A stretch of 64,000 nt of DNA from Halomonas campaniensis (GTDB lineage Bacteria > Pseudomonadota > Gammaproteobacteria > Pseudomonadales > Halomonadaceae). The translations under genes and the position numbers were made by a program. Shown here piece by piece: positions 27,232 to 37,576 of this stretch (the stretch's first letter is position 1; every line of letters begins with the position of its first letter). Below the pieces are notes generated by a model, which was not told where the DNA came from, did not search any database, and saw nothing but the letters and a program-made list of their open reading frames with translations. The DNA is taken from assembly GCF_002211105.1 (NCBI RefSeq), contig NZ_JPUA01000043.1, forward strand, positions 1 through 64,000, given 5' to 3'.

Positions 27232-28269
27232 TTAAGGTGCTGCTTTTCTCCACGACGCACGCTGCAGATAGACCGCCACAATGATGATGATCCCCTGCAC
27301 CGTACCGTTGAGATAGTTGGAAATGGCATCGGTCAAGTTGAGAATATTGCCGATCATGGTGAGCATGATGGCGCCTACCACCGTGCCCCAGATGCGACCA
27401 TGGCCGCCCTTGAGCATGGTGCCGCCGATGATTACCGCGGCAATTGCCTCTAACTCCCAGAGCACCCCGGTAGCCCCTGAAGCAGAGCCCAGCCGAGGCA
27501 CATAGATAATCGTCGCCAACGCCACGCACACGCCCTGCAGCATGTAGGTCATGGTCTTGATACGGTCCACGTGAATGGCGCTATATTCGGCAACTTTTTC
27601 ATTGGAGCCGATGGCAAAGCAGTAGCGCCCGAAGCGGGTGTAGTTGAGCAGGATGTAGCCAACAATGGCGACAAACAGAAACACCCATACCGGAATGGTG
27701 ATGCCTAGAAAGCTGCCGTAATAGACCGGGCGGTAGATATCACGCACTGCCCAGTCCAGGGTGAGGGTGCCGCCATCGGCGAGGTACGTCACCAGTGAGC
27801 GGTAGATCCCCATGGTGCCGAGGGTGACGATAAACGCCTCAATCTTGCCTTTGGTCGTCACCATGCCGTTGATAAAGCCCGCGCACAGCCCCAGCAGCAG
27901 CGAGGCGCCCACGCCCAACAGCACGGTTGTCAGCCCCGCGCCAAACTGCTCGACGAGGCTGTTCATCAGAATGATCATCACCCCGGCAATAAAAGCGGCC
28001 ATCGCCCCGACCGAGAGATCCAACCCACCCGCGGTAATCACAAAGGTGGCGCCGATGGCGATAATGCCGATAAAGGCACTGCGGGTGAGCATGTTCGAGA
28101 GATTATCCAGTCCCAGAAAAGCAGGGTTGATCAACACACCCAGCAGAGCCAGGGCAAGCAGCGCGACGAAAGGCCCCCAGGTTTTAAGGTCTATGGAGAA
28201 GCCCTTTTTCTGAGTGTTTGGGTTAGCTGCTTTATTCGTTGTTTTGTTATTAGCCATAACGCTGCTCAT
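27232..28269 (-). CDS. Sugar ABC importer permease (RbsC type)
   Basis: 345 residues, about ten membrane helices after a polar, Asn/Lys-rich start. Signatures: [18 protein letters not shown] (about 75-92) and [21 protein letters not shown] (in parts), usual for ribose/xylose-type permeases. The start at 28269 overlaps the ATPase end by 20 bases with GGAG upstream; a start four codons later is possible. Confidence 0.92.
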   Translation of the reverse strand: MSSVMANNKTTNKAANPNTQKKGFSIDLKTWGPFVALLALALLGVLINPAFLGLDNLSNMLTRSAFIGIIAIGATFVITAGGLDLSVGAMAAFIAGVMIILMNSLVEQFGAGLTTVLLGVGASLLLGLCAGFINGMVTTKGKIEAFIVTLGTMGIYRSLVTYLADGGTLTLDWAVRDIYRPVYYGSFLGITIPVWVFLFVAIVGYILLNYTRFGRYCFAIGSNEKVAEYSAIHVDRIKTMTYMLQGVCVALATIIYVPRLGSASGATGVLWELEAIAAVIIGGTMLKGGHGRIWGTVVGAIMLTMIGNILNLTDAISNYLNGTVQGIIIIVAVYLQRASWRKAAP

Positions 28270-29761
28270 CGACCCCTACTCCCTTAATACCGGATGCGTA
28301 CTGCATGATTTCGTGCTCATTAATCTGCTCGCCTTCAAGTACCCCGGTGAGTACACCTGCGCACATCACCGCTACCCGGTGGGAAAGCCCAATCAGCTCG
28401 CCCATCTCTGAAGAGATCAAGATCACCGAGCAGCCTGCTTCGGTCAGTTCATGGATAAAGTGATAGATCTGGTGCTTGGTGCCCACATCAATGCCCCGGG
28501 TTGGCTCGTTGATAATCACGATTTCGGGGTCGATGGACATTACCTTGGCGAGCAGCAGCTTCTGCTGGTTACCGCCGGAGAGCTCCGCCGCTGTGCGCGC
28601 CGCCGTTCGCAGGCGGATATCAAAGCGCTGGATGGCCTGTTGAAAGGCCTGCTCTTCACGGCGGCGGTCAATCAGCGGGTGACAGTGAGCGCGTAAATTG
28701 AGCAGGGTAACGTTAGAGCGCAGATCCATATTGAGCACCAGGCCTTTGCCTTTACGATCCTCCGTCAAATAGGCAATCTGCTGATGCACCGCATCACGCA
28801 GGTGGCGCAGCTCCACCGGCTGGCCGTTGCGCAGTACTTGGCCTGCGCTTTTACCGCGTAGGCCCAGCACCGCTTCGATCAGCGCGGTGCGTCCGGCGCC
28901 CACAATGCCGCCAAATCCCAACACTTCTCCCCGCCGTAAGGTAAAGCTGGCCTGCTTCACGGCACCGGGTACCACGAAGTCCCGCGCTTCCAGTACCGCC
29001 GGCGCATTCTCAGCCAGCTGGGTACGCGATGGGTACATCTCAGTAATCTCACGCCCCACCATCAGCCGCGCCAGCTCCTCTTTGCTGCGCCCGGTCATGG
29101 GGCCGCTATCGACCAGATAGCCGTCTCGCAATACCGTCACGCGGTCGGCAATCTGCTCAATTTCACGCAGTTTGTGGGAGATATACAGAACTGCCACGCC
29201 CCGCTGGCGCAAACGGTCAATGAGTGAGAACAGCACCTTCACTTCGTTTTCGGTCAGGGTGGCAGTAGGTTCATCCATAATCAGCACGCGCACGTCGCGT
29301 GTGATGGCCTTGGCGATTTCTACCATCTGCTGGTCAGAGGTGCTCAAATCCTTCACCCGAGCGCGAGGATCCACGTGGGTTTCAAGCTCCGCCAGCGCTG
29401 CCCGGCTGCGTTCCCGCATGGCACGCCGATCCAGAAACAGCCCCCGCCGCAGCTCGCGGCCCAGAAAAATGTTCTCCTCCACGCTGAGCTGCTCCGCCAG
29501 CGCTAGCTCCTGGTGGATCATGACCACCCCGTCGGCCTCTGCTTCTCCGCTGGAGCGGTATTGCTTATTTTGGCCGTCTACTAACACTTCGCCCGAAGTA
29601 GGACGAAGATACCCAGCTAGGATTTTTACTAAGGTCGATTTACCGGCGCCGTTCTCACCCAGCAGGGCGTGTACTTCCCCCGCCTTCAGATCGAGATCAA
29701 CGTCGAATAACACTTGGTTATCACCAAAGGAGCGGCAGAGTTTGCGCGCTGATAACAGCAT
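28250..29761 (-). CDS. Sugar ABC importer double ATPase (RbsA/XylG type)
   Basis: 503 residues with two ATPase halves. The first has Walker A GENGAGKS and Walker [14 protein letters not shown]. The second, degenerate half has GIVGAGRT and the conserved LSGGNQQK and [13 protein letters not shown]. First gene of the minus-strand run that extends to 15685; its promoter should lie in 29762-29972 facing the ROK regulator. Confidence 0.93.
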   Translation of the reverse strand: MLLSARKLCRSFGDNQVLFDVDLDLKAGEVHALLGENGAGKSTLVKILAGYLRPTSGEVLVDGQNKQYRSSGEAEADGVVMIHQELALAEQLSVEENIFLGRELRRGLFLDRRAMRERSRAALAELETHVDPRARVKDLSTSDQQMVEIAKAITRDVRVLIMDEPTATLTENEVKVLFSLIDRLRQRGVAVLYISHKLREIEQIADRVTVLRDGYLVDSGPMTGRSKEELARLMVGREITEMYPSRTQLAENAPAVLEARDFVVPGAVKQASFTLRRGEVLGFGGIVGAGRTALIEAVLGLRGKSAGQVLRNGQPVELRHLRDAVHQQIAYLTEDRKGKGLVLNMDLRSNVTLLNLRAHCHPLIDRRREEQAFQQAIQRFDIRLRTAARTAAELSGGNQQKLLLAKVMSIDPEIVIINEPTRGIDVGTKHQIYHFIHELTEAGCSVILISSEMGELIGLSHRVAVMCAGVLTGVLEGEQINEHEIMQYASGIKGVGVDEQRYG

Positions 29762-29972
29762 GGGGCCACCTGATAATGTCTGTTGTTATTGTGTTGGGGC
29801 TTATCAGCATCGATTGCGTTAGGATGATGCTTGATTTACTTTAGGCGCTAAAATAAATACTTGCATATGCAACTTAGGTCGTATTTTGACAATCGCGTAA
29901 ACGCCCCAGGATGAGTGCGCAAGACTATTGGCATGACAGCCTTTTCTCAACACGAACTATAACGGCGACCCT
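29762..29972. promoter_or_regulatory. Divergent promoter region with 12-bp palindrome
   Basis: Between the importer operon (left) and the ROK regulator (right). It contains the perfect palindrome TTGCATATGCAA (29861-29872), inside a larger imperfect dyad with AAAATA on one side and TATTTT on the other, and a consensus -35 box TTGACA at 29886-29891 on the plus strand without a clear -10. The palindrome is the best candidate operator for the ROK protein. Confidence 0.55.
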
Positions 29973-31199
29973 ATGGCCCTTCCGTCGACTGATACCAGCC
30001 GCCTCGACAACACCCTCGCGGTGATCCGCACTCTGCGTGACCAAGGACCGGTGGCACGCATCGACCTGGGGGCAATCAACGGCATTAGCTCTGCCACCGT
30101 CACCTCGATCAGCGCCGTGTTACTCCAGCAGGGATTGATCACTGAACGCCCGCCTGAAGCCCCCCGCCCCAACGGTCGCGGTCGACCAAAAACCTTGATT
30201 GGACTCGACCCCAGTGCCGCCTGTGTGGTGTGTATCAAGCTGTCGATCAATGAGGTTCAGTTGGTAGTGGGTGATTTTGCGGGCCAGATACACCATAGCG
30301 AGCACCATGCAGTGACCACTTTGACGTTGAGCGCCGACGACCTGGAAGCACTGCTGGAAGAGAAGATCAGCGCTGTTTGCACCCAACAGTTGACGGGGTT
30401 TCAACGCTTGGCAGGGATCTGTTTGGCGGTACAGGGGGTGGTGTCGTCGCAAAGCGGTACGATCATCTGGTCACCCGCTTTAAGCTTTCGCAATGCACCG
30501 ATATCGGCGCGATTGGCGGAACGTTTTCACTGCAGCGTGCTGCTCGAGAATGATGCCAACTGTATCGCCAGCGTGCTGGCGGCCCAGCCCGCCTATGCGG
30601 ACTGCCCCAACCTGGTGGTAATTATGCTGGGCTACGGTATCGGCATGTCGGTGTTGATTAACGGCGTGCCCTATCTCGGCGCCAATGGCTCGGCGGCCGA
30701 GTTTGGGCACAGCAAATATCAGCCCGACGGCGCCCTTTGCGCCTGCGGGCGACGGGGGTGCATTGAAGCTTACACTAGTGACTACGCGCTCTATCGCGCC
30801 GCTGCTGAGCATCTAGAACTCCCCTCCGGCGACAGCGCACACCCTTCCGAGCAGCAGATGCAGGCGCTAACCCAACTGGCGCTGCAAGGCGATCCCTTGG
30901 CTCAGCGCATCTATGCAGAGGCGGGCCGTGCACTGGGGTACGGTATCGCCAATGTGCTGGCGCTGTTCAACCCCGATCTAGTGCTGATTACCGGTTCCGG
31001 CGTACGCGGCTTTGACGCCATGCAAGCGGCCATGCATCGCGCCATCGACGAAGCCTTAGTGGCCGAACTAATGGGCTCCACCCGCATCGAAAGCTGCGCC
31101 TGGGATCGCGACATGACTTGCATGGGAGGTATCGCCATAGCGCTGCACGCCACCGATGGCGACACGCTGTTAGATAGCCAAACCACCCGTGAAGCCTAG
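29973..31199 (+). CDS. ROK family transcriptional regulator (XylR/NagC type)
   Basis: 408 residues: winged helix-turn-helix (about 10-65, with ISSATVTSISAVLLQQGLI), then the ROK sugar-kinase-like domain with VLLENDANC, and the zinc motif C-A-C-G-R-R-G-C-I-E with its upstream His in EFGHSKY. Proteins of this group repress sugar genes until their sugar binds. The divergent position suggests it controls the xylose/xyloside run at 15685-29761 and itself. No strong ribosome binding site is seen. Confidence 0.9.
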   Translation: MALPSTDTSRLDNTLAVIRTLRDQGPVARIDLGAINGISSATVTSISAVLLQQGLITERPPEAPRPNGRGRPKTLIGLDPSAACVVCIKLSINEVQLVVGDFAGQIHHSEHHAVTTLTLSADDLEALLEEKISAVCTQQLTGFQRLAGICLAVQGVVSSQSGTIIWSPALSFRNAPISARLAERFHCSVLLENDANCIASVLAAQPAYADCPNLVVIMLGYGIGMSVLINGVPYLGANGSAAEFGHSKYQPDGALCACGRRGCIEAYTSDYALYRAAAEHLELPSGDSAHPSEQQMQALTQLALQGDPLAQRIYAEAGRALGYGIANVLALFNPDLVLITGSGVRGFDAMQAAMHRAIDEALVAELMGSTRIESCAWDRDMTCMGGIAIALHATDGDTLLDSQTTREA

Positions 31200-31303
31200 G
31201 CCCCCCTCTGACACGCTACTATCGAAAACAGCGTTGTTATGATTTATGTTGTGTAGCGAGCGCTTTAAGATATTTCGTATTGTTAGCGATTAAGGATGTT
31301 TTT

Positions 31304-31783
31304 ATGGAGAGCCTTAAATCTCAATATGGCGTAGCACGACGGATTGACAGCCTAATGCTGGGTGCGGCGCTGGTATCGACCCTTCTGCTGCCAGCAGCAT
31401 CTGCGCTGGCGAACGATATCAGGCCAGGTTTATGGGAAATCAAGCAGTCTATGGAGAGCGAACACCTGCCCGAGCAAATGACGCGTGAGCAAGTGCAGAC
31501 GCAGTGTGTGAGTACCGATGACGCCGCAGATATGGCCGCAGCAATGCGCCAACGCTGGCAGCAGATGAACTGTGCCGATATGAACATTGAACGTGAAGGC
31601 AACACCATTTCCATCATCGCTGAATGTAGTATGAGCGGGCGTACTACCAGCGTGGATGGCGAGGTCACCATTCACGACGAAGAACACTACTCCAGCAAAA
31701 TGATAACGACCAACGACGCCACGTTGACGACTAACCACGAGGCTCATTGGGTAGCCGAAGAGTGCCCAAATAGCGCGGAGTAA
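31304..31783 (+). CDS. DUF3617-like exported protein
   Basis: 159 residues from the ATG at 31304 (AAGGA 7 bases ahead; an in-frame ATG 8 codons upstream lacks this). Signal peptide about residues 1-37 (ending ASALA-ND). The mature part begins with IRPGLWEIKQSME and holds four conserved cysteines in two pairs (QTQCV, MNCAD, AECSM, EECPN), the pattern of DUF3617 periplasmic proteins. The function is unknown. It is followed by 226 bases without a gene before the dehydratase stop at 32010. Confidence 0.75.
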   Translation: MESLKSQYGVARRIDSLMLGAALVSTLLLPAASALANDIRPGLWEIKQSMESEHLPEQMTREQVQTQCVSTDDAADMAAAMRQRWQQMNCADMNIEREGNTISIIAECSMSGRTTSVDGEVTIHDEEHYSSKMITTNDATLTTNHEAHWVAEECPNSAE

Positions 31784-32009
31784 AGACGATACCAGGCACC
31801 TCTGTCGAGCAGCCCTAAAAACGGGTGAAACAACAAGCACCTTGCTATGTGACAAACAAGCTGAGAACCCCACTATGCAGGAGTGTTTTTATATCCTGAC
31901 ACAAAAGTTAAAACCGCCGGAAAGTTTCACCTTCACGAATTAAAGCATCAAATGGCTTAAGGAGGCACGCATCAGAGGCCTCCCATATACACTAAGCGAC
32001 TGGGTGACC

Positions 32010-33755
32010 TCAATGCGAATGCCGCGGCACGTCAGAGCCGCGGCAGCCGACCAGAAAATCGAAGTCACAGCCTTCGTCCGCTTGCAGCACCCGCTCGATA
32101 TACAGCTGGCGGTAGCCGCCCTGGCTAGCGATGAGCGTCGAGGCGGCGGTGGGGTCGTTCTCGGCTAGGCGCGCTGCCAGCTCTTCATCGCTGATCTCCA
32201 GATGCAGCCGCCCGCTGTCGCAGTCGAGTTCGATCCAGTCGCCGTTGCGTACCGCCGCCAACGGGCCACCCGCGGCGGCTTCCGGGGCGACGTGCAGCAC
32301 CACGGTGCCGTAGGCGGTGCCGCTCATGCGGGCATCGGAGATACGCACCATATCGGTAATCCCCTGGGCGAGGATTTTGGGCGGTAGGCCCATGTTGCCT
32401 ACCTCTGCCATGCCGTGATAGCCGCGGGGGCCGCAGTGCTTCATCACCAGAATATCGTTGGCTTCAACGTCCAGGTCTGGGTCGTTGATGCGTGCCTTGT
32501 AGTCGTCAAAGTCCTCGAATACCACCGCGCGGCCGCGGTGCTGCATGAGCTCGGCGGTCGCGGCTGAGGGCTTGAGCACCGCACCGTTGGGGGCCAGGTT
32601 GCCACGCACCACGCAGATGCCGCCATCTGCTGTGAGGGGATTATCCAGCGGCCGGATCACTTCATCGTTGTACAGCGGGGCGTCCTTGACGTTCTCCCAC
32701 AAGGTTTTGCCGTTGACGGTCAAGGCGTCCTTGAAGGGCAGCCGGTCGGCCTCACCCAGGCGCCTGAGCACCGCGGGTAGGCCACCGGCGTAGTAGAACT
32801 CCTCCATCAGAAAACGCCCCGAGGGCTGCAGATCCACTACCGTCGGTGTGCCACGGCCTACCCGGCTCCAGTCGTCCAGAGTGAGATCGACGCCGATACG
32901 CCCGGCAATCGCCTTGAGGTGGATCACAGCGTTGGTGGAACCGCCGATGGCGGCGTTGGTGCGGATGGCATTATCGAACGCTTCCTTGGTGAGGATTTTG
33001 GAGAGCCGCAGGTCTTCGTTGACCATCTCGACAATGCGGTTACCCGACAAATGGGCGAGCACGTATCGGCGAGAATCGACTGCCGGAATCGCCGCGTTGT
33101 GAGGTAGCGAGGTGCCCAGCGACTCGGCCATGCAGGCCATGGTGGAGGCGGTGCCCATGGTGTTGCAGGTGCCCGCCGAGCGGGACATGCCCGCTTCGGC
33201 GGCCATAAAGTCGTGGAGTGAAATCTCACCGGCTTTGACCTGCTCGGAGAGCTTCCACACCACGGTGCCCGAGCCGATGTCCTTGCCCTTGTGCTTGCCG
33301 TTGAGCATCGGCCCGCCGGTGACCACGATGGTGGGAATATCACAGCTTGCCGCGCCCATTAGCAGCGCCGGAGTGGTTTTGTCGCAGCCCACCAGCAGCA
33401 CTACGGCATCGATGGGATTGCCACGAATGGCCTCTTCCACGTCCATGCTCGCCAGGTTGCGGGTAAACATTGCCGTTGGGCGCAGGTTGGATTCGCCGTT
33501 GGAGAATACCGGGAACTCCACCGGGTAGCCCCCCGCCTCCAGCACGCCCTGCTTCACGTGCTCCGCCAACTTGCGAAAATGTGCGTTACAAGGCGTCAGC
33601 TCCGACCAGGTATTACAGATACCGATGATCGGCTTGCCCTGAAATTCATGATCAGGAATACCCTGATTTTTCATCCAACTGCGGTACATAAAGCCGTTTT
33701 TATCGGCGGTACCGAACCACTGGGCAGAGCGTAATGGGCGCTGGCGATCAGACAT
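32010..33755 (-). CDS. L-arabonate dehydratase (IlvD/Edd family)
   Basis: 581 residues from the ATG at 33755 with GGAGG 7 bases ahead. Converts L-arabonate to 2-keto-3-deoxy-L-arabonate. Iron-sulfur ligands expected at Cys56 (LTPCN), Cys124 (VGCDKTTPA) and Cys197 ([11 protein letters not shown]); Lys126 is the metal-site lysine. The sequence (WFGTADKNGFMYRSWMKNQG, SRRYVLAHLSGNRIVEM) follows the rhizobial/Azospirillum L-arabonate dehydratase type and not the xylonate type encoded at 48588. It is last in the run epimerase-araF-araG-araH-dehydratase, which supports arabinose. D-fuconate or D-galactonate as side substrates are possible. Confidence 0.88.
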   Translation of the reverse strand: MSDRQRPLRSAQWFGTADKNGFMYRSWMKNQGIPDHEFQGKPIIGICNTWSELTPCNAHFRKLAEHVKQGVLEAGGYPVEFPVFSNGESNLRPTAMFTRNLASMDVEEAIRGNPIDAVVLLVGCDKTTPALLMGAASCDIPTIVVTGGPMLNGKHKGKDIGSGTVVWKLSEQVKAGEISLHDFMAAEAGMSRSAGTCNTMGTASTMACMAESLGTSLPHNAAIPAVDSRRYVLAHLSGNRIVEMVNEDLRLSKILTKEAFDNAIRTNAAIGGSTNAVIHLKAIAGRIGVDLTLDDWSRVGRGTPTVVDLQPSGRFLMEEFYYAGGLPAVLRRLGEADRLPFKDALTVNGKTLWENVKDAPLYNDEVIRPLDNPLTADGGICVVRGNLAPNGAVLKPSAATAELMQHRGRAVVFEDFDDYKARINDPDLDVEANDILVMKHCGPRGYHGMAEVGNMGLPPKILAQGITDMVRISDARMSGTAYGTVVLHVAPEAAAGGPLAAVRNGDWIELDCDSGRLHLEISDEELAARLAENDPTAASTLIASQGGYRQLYIERVLQADEGCDFDFLVGCRGSDVPRHSH

Positions 33756-33818
33756 AACAAAGCCTCCGTACAAACCGGAAAAAAGTAGCAAACAAATAAA
33801 GGAGTGACGCTTTAAGCG

Positions 33819-34829
33819 TTAGGCTCGTTGACGACGGGTCTGTTTCCAGCGGTCAAACATCACCGCCAGCAGCAGAATCGCGCCACGCACCAGGTATTGG
33901 TAAAAAGTGGGGACGTTAAGCAGTCCCATAGCATTCTGCACGCAGCCCATAATCAGCACCCCGACCACCACGCCGGTAATGGTGGCCACGCCGCCGGATA
34001 GCGCCACGCCGCCCAGGACACAGGCAGAAATGACCGCCAGCTCCAGGCCCATGGAGGTATTGGGGTCACCCAGACCCATCCGCGAAGCCAGCAGTACACC
34101 TACGACCCCCGCCACTACGCCCTGGAGGCCAAAAACAATAATCTTGAGGCGGCGGACATTAACCCCGGCCAGAGCGGCGGCTTCCGAGTTACCGCCGGTA
34201 GCCAAAACGTTGCGCCCAAAGGCGGTCATATTGAGCACCACGCCAAAGATCACGAAACAGGCCAGCATCGTCCATACCGGCAGAGTCAGGCCGAGAAAGG
34301 AAGCGCTGCCCAGGTCAAAGAAGCCCGGCACGGTAATCATCACCGCGTCGCCGCCGGAGGTGATGTAGGCCAAACCGCGCACAAACTCCATTGCCGCGAG
34401 AGTGGCTATTAAAGAGTTAATGCCAAACTTGGCAATCACCAGGCCATTAAAGGCACCCACCGCGCCCCCGGCGACAATGCCCCCGATCACGCCGATAAAC
34501 ACGCTACCGGTACTGGAGGTCACCACCGCTGCAACCACCCCTGCGAAGGCCACCGTGGAGGCCACCGATAGATCCACCTCCCCCAGGGCCAGCACCAGCA
34601 TCATGGTAGTGGCCAAACTGCCGATCAGGGTGATCGAGAGCAACAGCCCGACCATATTGCGGCCGGTCAGAAAATCAGGGATGAGTACCGCTAGAGCGAT
34701 AAACAGGAGCAGAAAAATCGCGATCAGTCCCGAGGTATCCAGCAGCGTGCGCAGCGGTTTGATCAGCCCCTGGCGTCCCGCTGGGCGGGCAGGTGTCGTC
34801 TCACCTTGGGTTGCGTTGTTCGTTGTCAT
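33819..34829 (-). CDS. araH: L-arabinose ABC importer permease AraH
   Basis: 336 residues, about ten membrane helices. Contains LALGEVDLSVASTVAFAG (near 82-99) and GVNVRRLKIIVFGLQG, typical of AraH/RbsC permeases. Assigned to arabinose because it follows AraG and the clearly AraF-like binding protein. The dehydratase gene follows at 64 bases. Confidence 0.9.
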   Translation of the reverse strand: MTTNNATQGETTPARPAGRQGLIKPLRTLLDTSGLIAIFLLLFIALAVLIPDFLTGRNMVGLLLSITLIGSLATTMMLVLALGEVDLSVASTVAFAGVVAAVVTSSTGSVFIGVIGGIVAGGAVGAFNGLVIAKFGINSLIATLAAMEFVRGLAYITSGGDAVMITVPGFFDLGSASFLGLTLPVWTMLACFVIFGVVLNMTAFGRNVLATGGNSEAAALAGVNVRRLKIIVFGLQGVVAGVVGVLLASRMGLGDPNTSMGLELAVISACVLGGVALSGGVATITGVVVGVLIMGCVQNAMGLLNVPTFYQYLVRGAILLLAVMFDRWKQTRRQRA

Positions 34830-34884
34830 GGTGTTTTTCCTGAGCTTCTTCTTTTAAGAGCCAATAGCGTGTAAAAAAAATGAC

Positions 34885-36378
34885 TTAGGCGGGTAGTGCC
34901 AGCCCCAGTAGACGTTCCGGCGTAGCCGACTCCCGCGACACTACTTCCACCAGTTCCCCGTCGCGCATCACGGCGATGCGGTCACAGATGGAGCTGACTT
35001 CCGCCAGATCACTGGAGATCACCACCACGCTTTTGCCCTGTTCCGCCAGGTCGTAGAGCAGCGAGTAAATATCTCGCCGTGCGCCTACATCGATCCCCCG
35101 GGTCGGCTCGTCCATCACGAACAGATCAATCTCTTCGGCGAGCCAGCGGGCCAGAATCACCTTCTGCTGATTGCCCCCAGAGAGCTTACCAATCGGCGTT
35201 CGCGGGCCGGGAGTTTTAACGCTGAGTTGCTGGATATAGGCTTCGGCATTGCGCCGTTCGCGACCGGGGTGGCGGAAAACGCCCCAACGTTTAAAAAAGC
35301 GCCGACAGCTGATATTGAGGTTGTCGGCCACGCTGGCCACCGGAAAGATCCCCTGAGACTTACGGTCCTCCGGGCACATGGCAATACCGGCACGAATTGC
35401 CTCACCGGGGCTTTTAAAGTGCCGAGATTTGCCGTTAAAGGTCACGCTGCCGGCTTTGGGTGATTCGACGCCGCAGACCAAACGCAGCAACTCACTACGC
35501 CCGGCGCCCACCAAACCAAACAGCCCAAAAACCTCACCGCGTTTCACTGAAAAACTCACCGGGGCTTTTAAGCCGCGCCCCTGAATTCCCTCTACGTTCA
35601 AGACAGTGTCACCCTGCTCACGCGCCCGGTAGCCGTAAACATCGTCGATATCGCGGCCGACCATTTCACTGACTAACAGGTCATGGTTCAGCTCAGACAT
35701 GTCCTCATGGGTACGGATGTGCTGCCCATCGCGGAAGATGGTGACCGCGTCGCACATCTCGAATACTTCCTCCATACGGTGGGTCACGTACAGCACCACG
35801 CGCCCCTCGTCGCGCAGCCGTTGGACGATACGCTTTAGCTGACGAATCTCCTGAATGGAGAGACTGCTGGTCGGCTCATCGAAGGCGATGACTTTGGCAT
35901 CGCGCAGCAAGGCACGGCCGATTTCGATCATCTGCTGCTGGCCGATGGAGAGCTCGCGAACCTTGGTTGAGGGGTGGATCTCCCCCTCGCCAAGATCAGC
36001 CAGAATCGCCAAAGCCTTTTGCTTTAATTCGCGGCGATTAACAAACCCCTGCCGCGTAGGCAGTTGGCCCAACAGCAGGTTTTCAGCCACCGACATATTG
36101 GGCGAGAGCGTCAACTCCTGGTAGATAATCGCGATGCCTTCCCGCAGCGCCTCCCGGGCGTTGCTGAAGACGTGGCGCTGGCCATCAATCCACAGTGCGC
36201 CTTCGGCGACACGGTTAACGCCACTGAGCACCTTGAGCAGGGTGGACTTACCCGCGCCGTTCTCGCCCATTAGCGCATGCACTTCACCGGCGTGGGCGGC
36301 AAAGCTCACCCCATCCAGCGCGCGCACCCCGGGGAATACGACGCTAATTCCGTCGAACCGTAAATAAGCATCAGACAT
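34885..36378 (-). CDS. araG: L-arabinose ABC importer ATPase AraG
   Basis: 497 residues, two ATPase halves: Walker A GENGAGKS near 36-43, [12 protein letters not shown], second half [45 protein letters not shown]. The double-ATPase organisation and neighbours match AraG. GGAG lies 9 bases ahead of the start. Confidence 0.92.
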   Translation of the reverse strand: MSDAYLRFDGISVVFPGVRALDGVSFAAHAGEVHALMGENGAGKSTLLKVLSGVNRVAEGALWIDGQRHVFSNAREALREGIAIIYQELTLSPNMSVAENLLLGQLPTRQGFVNRRELKQKALAILADLGEGEIHPSTKVRELSIGQQQMIEIGRALLRDAKVIAFDEPTSSLSIQEIRQLKRIVQRLRDEGRVVLYVTHRMEEVFEMCDAVTIFRDGQHIRTHEDMSELNHDLLVSEMVGRDIDDVYGYRAREQGDTVLNVEGIQGRGLKAPVSFSVKRGEVFGLFGLVGAGRSELLRLVCGVESPKAGSVTFNGKSRHFKSPGEAIRAGIAMCPEDRKSQGIFPVASVADNLNISCRRFFKRWGVFRHPGRERRNAEAYIQQLSVKTPGPRTPIGKLSGGNQQKVILARWLAEEIDLFVMDEPTRGIDVGARRDIYSLLYDLAEQGKSVVVISSDLAEVSSICDRIAVMRDGELVEVVSRESATPERLLGLALPA

Positions 36379-36449
36379 GCATGAATACTCCGCAGATGGC
36401 CTGTAACAGCGAGCCCGTTACAGGCCTCTTTTATTGCCAACCAAGCGCT

Positions 36450-37445
36450 TTATAGACCGAGCGCAGCGCGCACTTCTTCCCAGTTGTCGCGCGTCATTAA
36501 CGTGCCGGAGGTTTCGGTATTGGCAGGCGGCTCTTGATCCTCGCTAATCCAGCGGTAGAGGTCTTCGGCGGTCTGACGGCCGTGCATGGTGGAACTAACC
36601 GCTACCGTACCGTGAAAGCCAGTGGGGTTATCCCGAGAAAACTCGGCAAAGGCGGCGCCAGAGCCATTGATACCCACGCCGATCACATCTTCCGGCGCTA
36701 AGCCATACTGCTCGGTAGCCCTAACCCCCCCGAGCACGCTCTCTTCGTTAAGGGCATAGATCACCCAGTGCTCATAATCGCCACGCTGGGAAAGCACCGG
36801 CGATGCGGCGGAGAAAGCCCCGCTGGTATCGGTGCTCTGCTGGGGCGCATCAAAAATATTGTCTTCCGGGAAGCCTGCCGCTAACAGCGCCTCGGTGGCG
36901 CCATCGGTACGCTCAACGGCGGTAGGTAGTTCGTTGTTGGTGATGCGCAATGCGGCAACCTCTTCCGGGTTCCAGCCGCGGGCTTCCATTTCGGCGGCAA
37001 TGGCTTCGCCAACTTGCCGGCCAATCTTGGTGCCCGACATCCCCAGGTGCGGAACGCCCTCCATGGGCTCACCGCTGGAGTTAACAAACTGGTCGTCCAC
37101 AGTGACTACTTTCATACCGTACTGGTTGGCACGGTTCATGATTGCGGGCCCCAAACGCACATCCGGCGGGCAAATCACAAACCCCTGAGCCCCTTGAGAG
37201 TAGAGGTTGTCAATTGCGCTGAGTACCTCCTGACCATCCTCCCCGCCCAGACGCACCACATCGAAGCCGAGCTCTTCGCCTACCTCGGTAGCAGCCTGCT
37301 GTTCGTTAATGAACCATGCCTGCTCGGGCTTTTTAACGATAAAGCCGATCTTCACTTCGTCTTCCTGGGCCTGTACGGATCCCAGTGAGGCCAGCATAAT
37401 CGCGCTGCCGAGAGCTAAACGGGCAAATGTCTTCGTCAATCTCAT
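36450..37445 (-). CDS. araF: L-arabinose-binding periplasmic protein AraF
   Basis: 331 residues with a signal peptide (1-26, ending VQA-QE). It follows E. coli AraF block by block: KIGFIVKKPEQAWF, GFVICPPDVRLGPAI, MKVVTVDDQFVNSSG, LRITNNELPTAVERT, NEESVLGGVRATEQYG, IGVGINGSGA. Those include the arabinose-contacting positions, so the ligand call is good. The Gram-negative importer AraFGH is encoded in order 37445 to 33819. An unusual array of 13-bp repeats lies just upstream (37515-37576). Confidence 0.94.
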   Translation of the reverse strand: MRLTKTFARLALGSAIMLASLGSVQAQEDEVKIGFIVKKPEQAWFINEQQAATEVGEELGFDVVRLGGEDGQEVLSAIDNLYSQGAQGFVICPPDVRLGPAIMNRANQYGMKVVTVDDQFVNSSGEPMEGVPHLGMSGTKIGRQVGEAIAAEMEARGWNPEEVAALRITNNELPTAVERTDGATEALLAAGFPEDNIFDAPQQSTDTSGAFSAASPVLSQRGDYEHWVIYALNEESVLGGVRATEQYGLAPEDVIGVGINGSGAAFAEFSRDNPTGFHGTVAVSSTMHGRQTAEDLYRWISEDQEPPANTETSGTLMTRDNWEEVRAALGL

Positions 37446-37514
37446 TGTTATACTCCTACGATTTTTAGCGTTGTTCTTATTGCTATTTCAGATTTTATTC
37501 CCAAACCACAGGGA

Positions 37515-37576
37515 GTTAAGAACCGGTGTTAAGAACCATCGTTAAGAACCACCGTTAAGAACCAGGCTTACGAACC
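37515..37576. repeat. Tandem 13-bp repeats upstream of araF
   Basis: GTTAAGAACC plus three variable bases occurs four times without change at 37515, 37528, 37541 and 37554. A fifth, degenerate copy (CTTACGAACC, 37567) keeps the spacing and covers the stop codon of the epimerase gene. It ends the epimerase gene and forms part of the 122-base gap before araF. This looks like either tandem slippage from the gene end or an array of protein sites. Confidence 0.9.

Noticed and set aside
37515-37576. CRISPR array
   Set aside because: Repeat unit of 10 bases with 3-base spacers is far too short, and no cas genes are present.
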